Positions 60,464 to 64,000 of a DNA stretch of 64,000 nucleotides are shown here, in pieces. Position 1 is the stretch's first letter. Each line of letters opens with the position of its first letter. This DNA comes from Chelonoidis abingdonii. Lineage: Eukaryota > Chordata > Testudines > Testudinidae. The position numbers and the translations under genes were made by a program. The DNA lies in contig NC_133782.1 of NCBI RefSeq assembly GCF_003597395.2, positions 10,111,135 to 10,175,134 of the forward strand, written 5' to 3'. The notes below the pieces were generated by a model, which was not told the origin of the DNA, made no database searches, and worked only from the letters and a program-made list of their open reading frames with translations.

Positions 60464-60517
60464 TAAAACGTCTGTTAGTCTATAAGGTGCCACAGGATTC
60501 TCTGCTGTTATAATATG

Positions 60518-61237
60518 GTGATTATAGTTCAATTTAATCAACTCCCTGCATGAGTTCCTCAACTTGTTTTTATAGGTTTACTCAAAGCTGCAAGCCTCAA
60601 TTAAAACAAATTTGACTAGCTGTCCAAACCACTCCAAAATCACATCTTTATTTGCTCCTGTTGATTTGGCATCTGACCTTATTAAAGTGGATGGCTGCAT
60701 GTCAAAATTGGCACTAAAAGTATAATAATTTTCCCTATTAAGAGAGCCCCCCCAAGGAAAGCCATGTGCTGAAAGCAGTTTTAGGAAAGACAGGTGGTGG
60801 ACTTGCATCCTGCCACATGTGTGCTGGGTTTGGGAACAAGTCCCCAAATAAAGTGTAGCCATATTTTTCTTGAGTACCAGAGTCGAACCTTGTTTAACTC
60901 TCTGTATACCCCCATAATGCTAACTCTTTGGATTAAAGCCTTGGATGGAGCCATAGCAACACCTCTATTACGTTTATTTAATTGTAATTCCTCCACCCCC
61001 ATCCCCCCCCACACACACACTATCTATGTAGGCTAACATTTTCTGTTGTGATCTCTGCTTTTGGTGAAATACGGGCCACATCCTGAGAGCTAATGGGCAA
61101 CCATAAATGGTTATTTACCTGAACCAGAACAGGATACAAAAAACCCCAAAGTTCAAGTGAGAGGATTTTAAATCTGGATACAAGTTCTCATGCAGGCATG
61201 TGTGCATATACACTAACATTTACAAGCATGTGTGTGT
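60518..61237. other. Unique sequence, no gene seen
   Basis: No gene or repeat was recognised. A C-run followed by a short CA run lies near 61000-61020. Confidence 0.45.
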
Positions 61238-61263
61238 ACACACACACACACACACACACACAC
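61238..61263. repeat. (AC)n microsatellite
   Basis: Thirteen uninterrupted AC units, preceded by a short TG run (61230-61237), so the strand can form a small hairpin or Z-DNA. Confidence 0.97.
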
Positions 61264-61969
61264 TATCCGTTTTGATTCAGCTTCTAGGACTCCTAATACA
61301 GACCTAGACCAAATGTCAATGACACTAAAATTCCACACCTCAGTAACCTCCTTTGTGGTGATTCAGATACTTACAAGGCTAGCTAAAACAAAATCACAAT
61401 TCCTGCCCTGCCAATGTCATCTGGCACATTGAGTCATTAATTTTTAGCGTCCACTAATATTATTTATTCATTGTGGTGCTTAAGGGCCCAAGTCGTTGAC
61501 CAGGACTCCATTGTCATAGATGCTGGAACAATCAGTTAAGCATCATGCCATTGCTGAATGTAATGTTTTGGGTACTGTTAAAATATCTTAGGCACCTCTT
61601 AAGGAAATGGTACTATAAGAAATGTCAGTCAAGAGCATCACTTTTTTTGGTTTAGAGATATCTATTAAGAATTCTAGTAATCACTGAACAGAGCAGACCT
61701 CCTTCCACAGCTCTAATAACATATGTTATAGCGGTATATAATGTCAGAAGTTGTGTGAATTCTCTGCTGCTTTTCATAATATGCTAAAACATGGTTTTAC
61801 ACTGACTCTGGTCACTTCCAGAAAGAAAATAATGTATAAATCATAAAAAGAAAAGTGGCTTTAAAATGTATTCCTTGATCTAGTCCCCATCACTAAATTG
61901 AACTTCAGTGTCTGGCTAGGTAAATATGTTCTTTTACATGCTACTGTAAATTGCTCACTTCAATGCTAC
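61264..61969. other. Unique sequence, no gene seen
   Basis: No gene or clear repeat. The word 'attctctgctgctttt' at 61759 matches the Penelope tail but is isolated. Confidence 0.4.
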
Positions 61970-62094
61970 CTATATATATATATATAATTTATATTATATA
62001 ATATATATATATATATATATAATATATATATCATAATATTAATTATATTATATATATATACTATTATATATAATATAATATTTTTATTTTTTTT
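61970..62094. repeat. (TA)n-rich low-complexity tract
   Basis: About 125 bp of nearly pure A/T with TATATA blocks (61971-61985, 62002-62020, 62049-62060) and interspersed ATTAT words. It is strongly cruciform-prone. The minus-strand open frame through it is low-complexity and not a gene. Confidence 0.95.
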
Positions 62095-63588
62095 ACAGGC
62101 GAAGCTAAACAAATTGAAATCAACACAAACAATATTTTTAAACTTCCTCAAACCTAATAGCCTCACAGACTCTGCAGGCCATTCCAGGTCCCCATGCCAA
62201 CCCCTGAAAGTAGCATATGAATAGTGATCCAAACACTGAAATTGAATGCTGTTTAAAATTATCTTTTAACAATGGATGCATAGGCAAACACCACCAGTAT
62301 TTACAAGCCAGACATTTTAGGAACCCTAAATAAGTGGGCAACAATACAGTTAAAGAATGAATGCCAGTAAGGCAAGTGGAATGCATCTGTCAGCCTTCCC
62401 CTCTAATTAGACCCAATGCTCTTTAAATAATCTCCTGGGATGTGGGCCATATCACTTACCACTTCCCTTTTTAAATCCCAGTCCCGTCAAAGTTCACTAT
62501 CAAGAGCCTAATTCAATTACAAAAAAAAAAACACACCTTACCCCGTATTTTAAAAGAAACTCAGTGGGATCAAAGCCCCCTGAATTGTGCTGGTTTTGAG
62601 AGATAGTAAAAACACCTTAACACGATAATTCCAGTACGAAAGTTTAACACCTCTGTGGCTTCTCTTTGAAAAGATTGAGGGAAAACTCTGTGTTAGGAGA
62701 AAGAGAACAAAGTGAAACATTGAAAAGTAATAATCCTGTTTCGTGCTTTGCCACCCTAGTGAGTTTCTCTTCTTGGCTTTCACCCAGAAGAATCTCACCT
62801 TGGAACTTTCTGGTAACCCAGTTTTCTAGTTCCACCTTCAATATCTTTTTTGCCCTGTGAATAAATATCAGCAGCAAGGTGTTTGTGTCCAACAAAGTAA
62901 AATTTTTTTTTTTCCGTTTTGAATGTTTACCCTACTGAAGGCCATGTCTACCCAGAAATGTCAGCTAATTACAACAGGAACCATTTAACGCTAAAGCTTG
63001 TTTATGCTCTAGTCCTTATTTCTACCACTTGCCTGACCACTGTGGGATTAATGAGTTTCCTTATTTTGCCAAAGGTGTGGCCTCAAATCCACTCTAATGT
63101 TTCGTTAATTACACAGGCTAAAGTGCTTGCAAGAGTTTGCTTTTAGTCTGACTGTCTAACTGGCTGTGGTGTATCATGAGCTTTTAAATAGCGCCCCCTG
63201 CCCCAGGACATTCCATTCAGGAAGCTCAACCCTTAAGGCAAAGACCCTCCCCATTACCCATATCCTACCTAACTTGGCCAGAACAAACTACGAAGGGCAT
63301 GTTTTCATGGCAGTCTGGCAGGAATAGTTATACAAAAACCACAACTCTTGCTGGAAGGTAGGCCAAACTAATGCTATTTCCTTAGCAATTCAGAACTATA
63401 ACAACAACGCACAGAAAAAAACAAAGCAGGCTGCTTCCTAAAATAAGGCCCACAATTCACCCCTTACTCATATAATTCTGTTCTGAATTGCTCCCCAGAT
63501 CCCCTCACCTACAGAGTACCTAGCCTGCCAAAAGCAGGTCCAGGCCCCCCTTTCATCCTCATCCTTCTACCACAAGAGCGTGTCCCGG
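62095..63588. other. Unique sequence, no gene seen
   Basis: Open frames of 64-83 codons on both strands near 62550-62900 overlap each other and show no motif. No repeat family recognised. Confidence 0.45.
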
Positions 63589-63609
63589 CCCCCCCCCCCC
63601 CACAACACA

Positions 63610-63637
<28 letters not shown>
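63589..63637. repeat. Poly-C tract followed by (TC)n microsatellite
   Basis: A C13 run (63589-63601) is followed by 'acaacaca' and then about 14 TC units (63610-63637). One strand is entirely pyrimidine over most of the tract, favouring triplex or i-motif structures. Confidence 0.95.
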
Positions 63638-63641
<4 letters not shown>

Positions 63642-64000
63642 AATTCCAATGTAGTCCTCAATATGCCACAAAGACAATCTTAGCAATGAAGTTGAACCTT
63701 CTAAGAAAATGAAAGCCAAATCCTGAGCATCTTCAGGCAACTAATGAACACCAGGCTTAGCAAACATTAGGGTTTGGTCAACTTTGGACTAGATTGACCA
63801 GTAAAATCCAAACTATTTTGTTTGGCAATGCAAAGCAGGTCAGTTTAGCTGGGTTTACTTTGCATTGCTGAAGTGGCGCAGAGCAGCTAGAGTGTACTTG
63901 GAAACCTGGTCCTTTAGTCAGAGTAGAATATTAGTTTTAAATCTTTAAATCTCTTCTATGTAATAGAGCCTCAATAATACCTCTAGCATAATGTTACTTA
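63638..64000. other. Unique sequence, no gene seen
   Basis: No gene, RNA or clear repeat was recognised. A small inverted pair 'tttggcaatgcaaagcagg' / 'actttgcattgctgaagtgg' lies at 63820-63875. Confidence 0.4.

Larger units (their letters stand above)
59492..60505 (+). mobile_element. Penelope-like retroelement, 5'-truncated
   Basis: Penelope-like elements encode a reverse transcriptase related to telomerase plus, in most animal families, a C-terminal GIY-YIG endonuclease. This copy starts after the reverse transcriptase core, runs through the endonuclease region and ends with the same tail found in the foldback at 42107-42290 ('gtctgttagtctataagg'). The exact 12-bp flanking repeat fixes both ends. 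Truncation at the 5' side fits target-primed reverse transcription. Confidence 0.88.
59480..60517. repeat. 12-bp direct repeat flanking the Penelope copy
   Basis: 'tgttataatatg' occurs exactly at 59480-59491 and 60506-60517, bracketing the element. It is read as a target-site duplication of an A/T-rich target. Confidence 0.88.

Noticed and set aside
61759..61776. Isolated match to the Penelope tail (attctctgctgctttt)
   Set aside because: Only about 16 bases with no neighbouring Penelope sequence or direct repeats; it may be chance or an extreme truncation.
62138..62386. Possible small protein genes near the A/T tract
   Set aside because: Frames overlap, one is low-complexity from the TA tract, and there are no recognisable domains.

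Overview
This window looks like non-coding, repeat-rich nuclear DNA from a sauropsid, most probably a turtle. The evidence is the mix of CR1 retrotransposons with octamer-like 3' tails, many short hAT-type DNA transposons with perfect or near-perfect 8-bp target duplications, old MIR and L2-like remnants, and a Penelope-like retroelement of the kind I know from turtle genomes. The host assignment is recognition from memory, not a database result. I found no intact host protein-coding gene, rRNA, tRNA or CRISPR. The longest open frames (up to about 220 codons) are chance frames inside GC-rich transposons, and the only recognisable proteins are broken transposon proteins.

Layout. 1-6480 is mostly unique sequence with MIR fragments (3028-3430) and an A/T-rich hAT-like remnant (about 4384-4738). 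6482-9590 holds a hAT MITE, an L2-like tail and a 2.2-kb minus-strand CR1 interrupted by another hAT copy. 9590-24600 carries scattered short palindromic MITEs, MIR and L2-like pieces, four clear hAT MITEs (11787, 18939, 19298, 24258) and a CpG-rich solo LTR (about 22708-23113). 24600-35450 is mainly unique with CR1 and L2-like fragments and a 408-bp hAT element at 30473. 35450-38491 is a nested stack: one plus-strand CR1 hit by two TAGGG-type MITEs and by a 1.1-kb hAT element containing a higher-order minisatellite. 38500-47440 includes a perfect 64-bp inverted repeat made from two Penelope tails (42107-42290), more MITEs and a GC-rich composite repeat. 47440-50150 is repeat-poor and might be conserved regulatory DNA. 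50156-57885 has CR1 and hAT copies and a MIR split by an 890-bp transposon. 59492-60505 is a Penelope-like copy with a decayed GIY-YIG endonuclease and an exact 12-bp target duplication. The last 3 kb has simple repeats.

How the parts relate. The autonomous elements (CR1, Penelope) are 5'-truncated and frame-broken. The DNA transposons are non-autonomous and would have depended on a hAT transposase that is not in this window. The most distinctive object is the Penelope pair: both copies carry a hammerhead-ribozyme-like motif, and one is arranged as a perfect foldback flanked by a 15-bp direct repeat, so it appears to have integrated as one unit.
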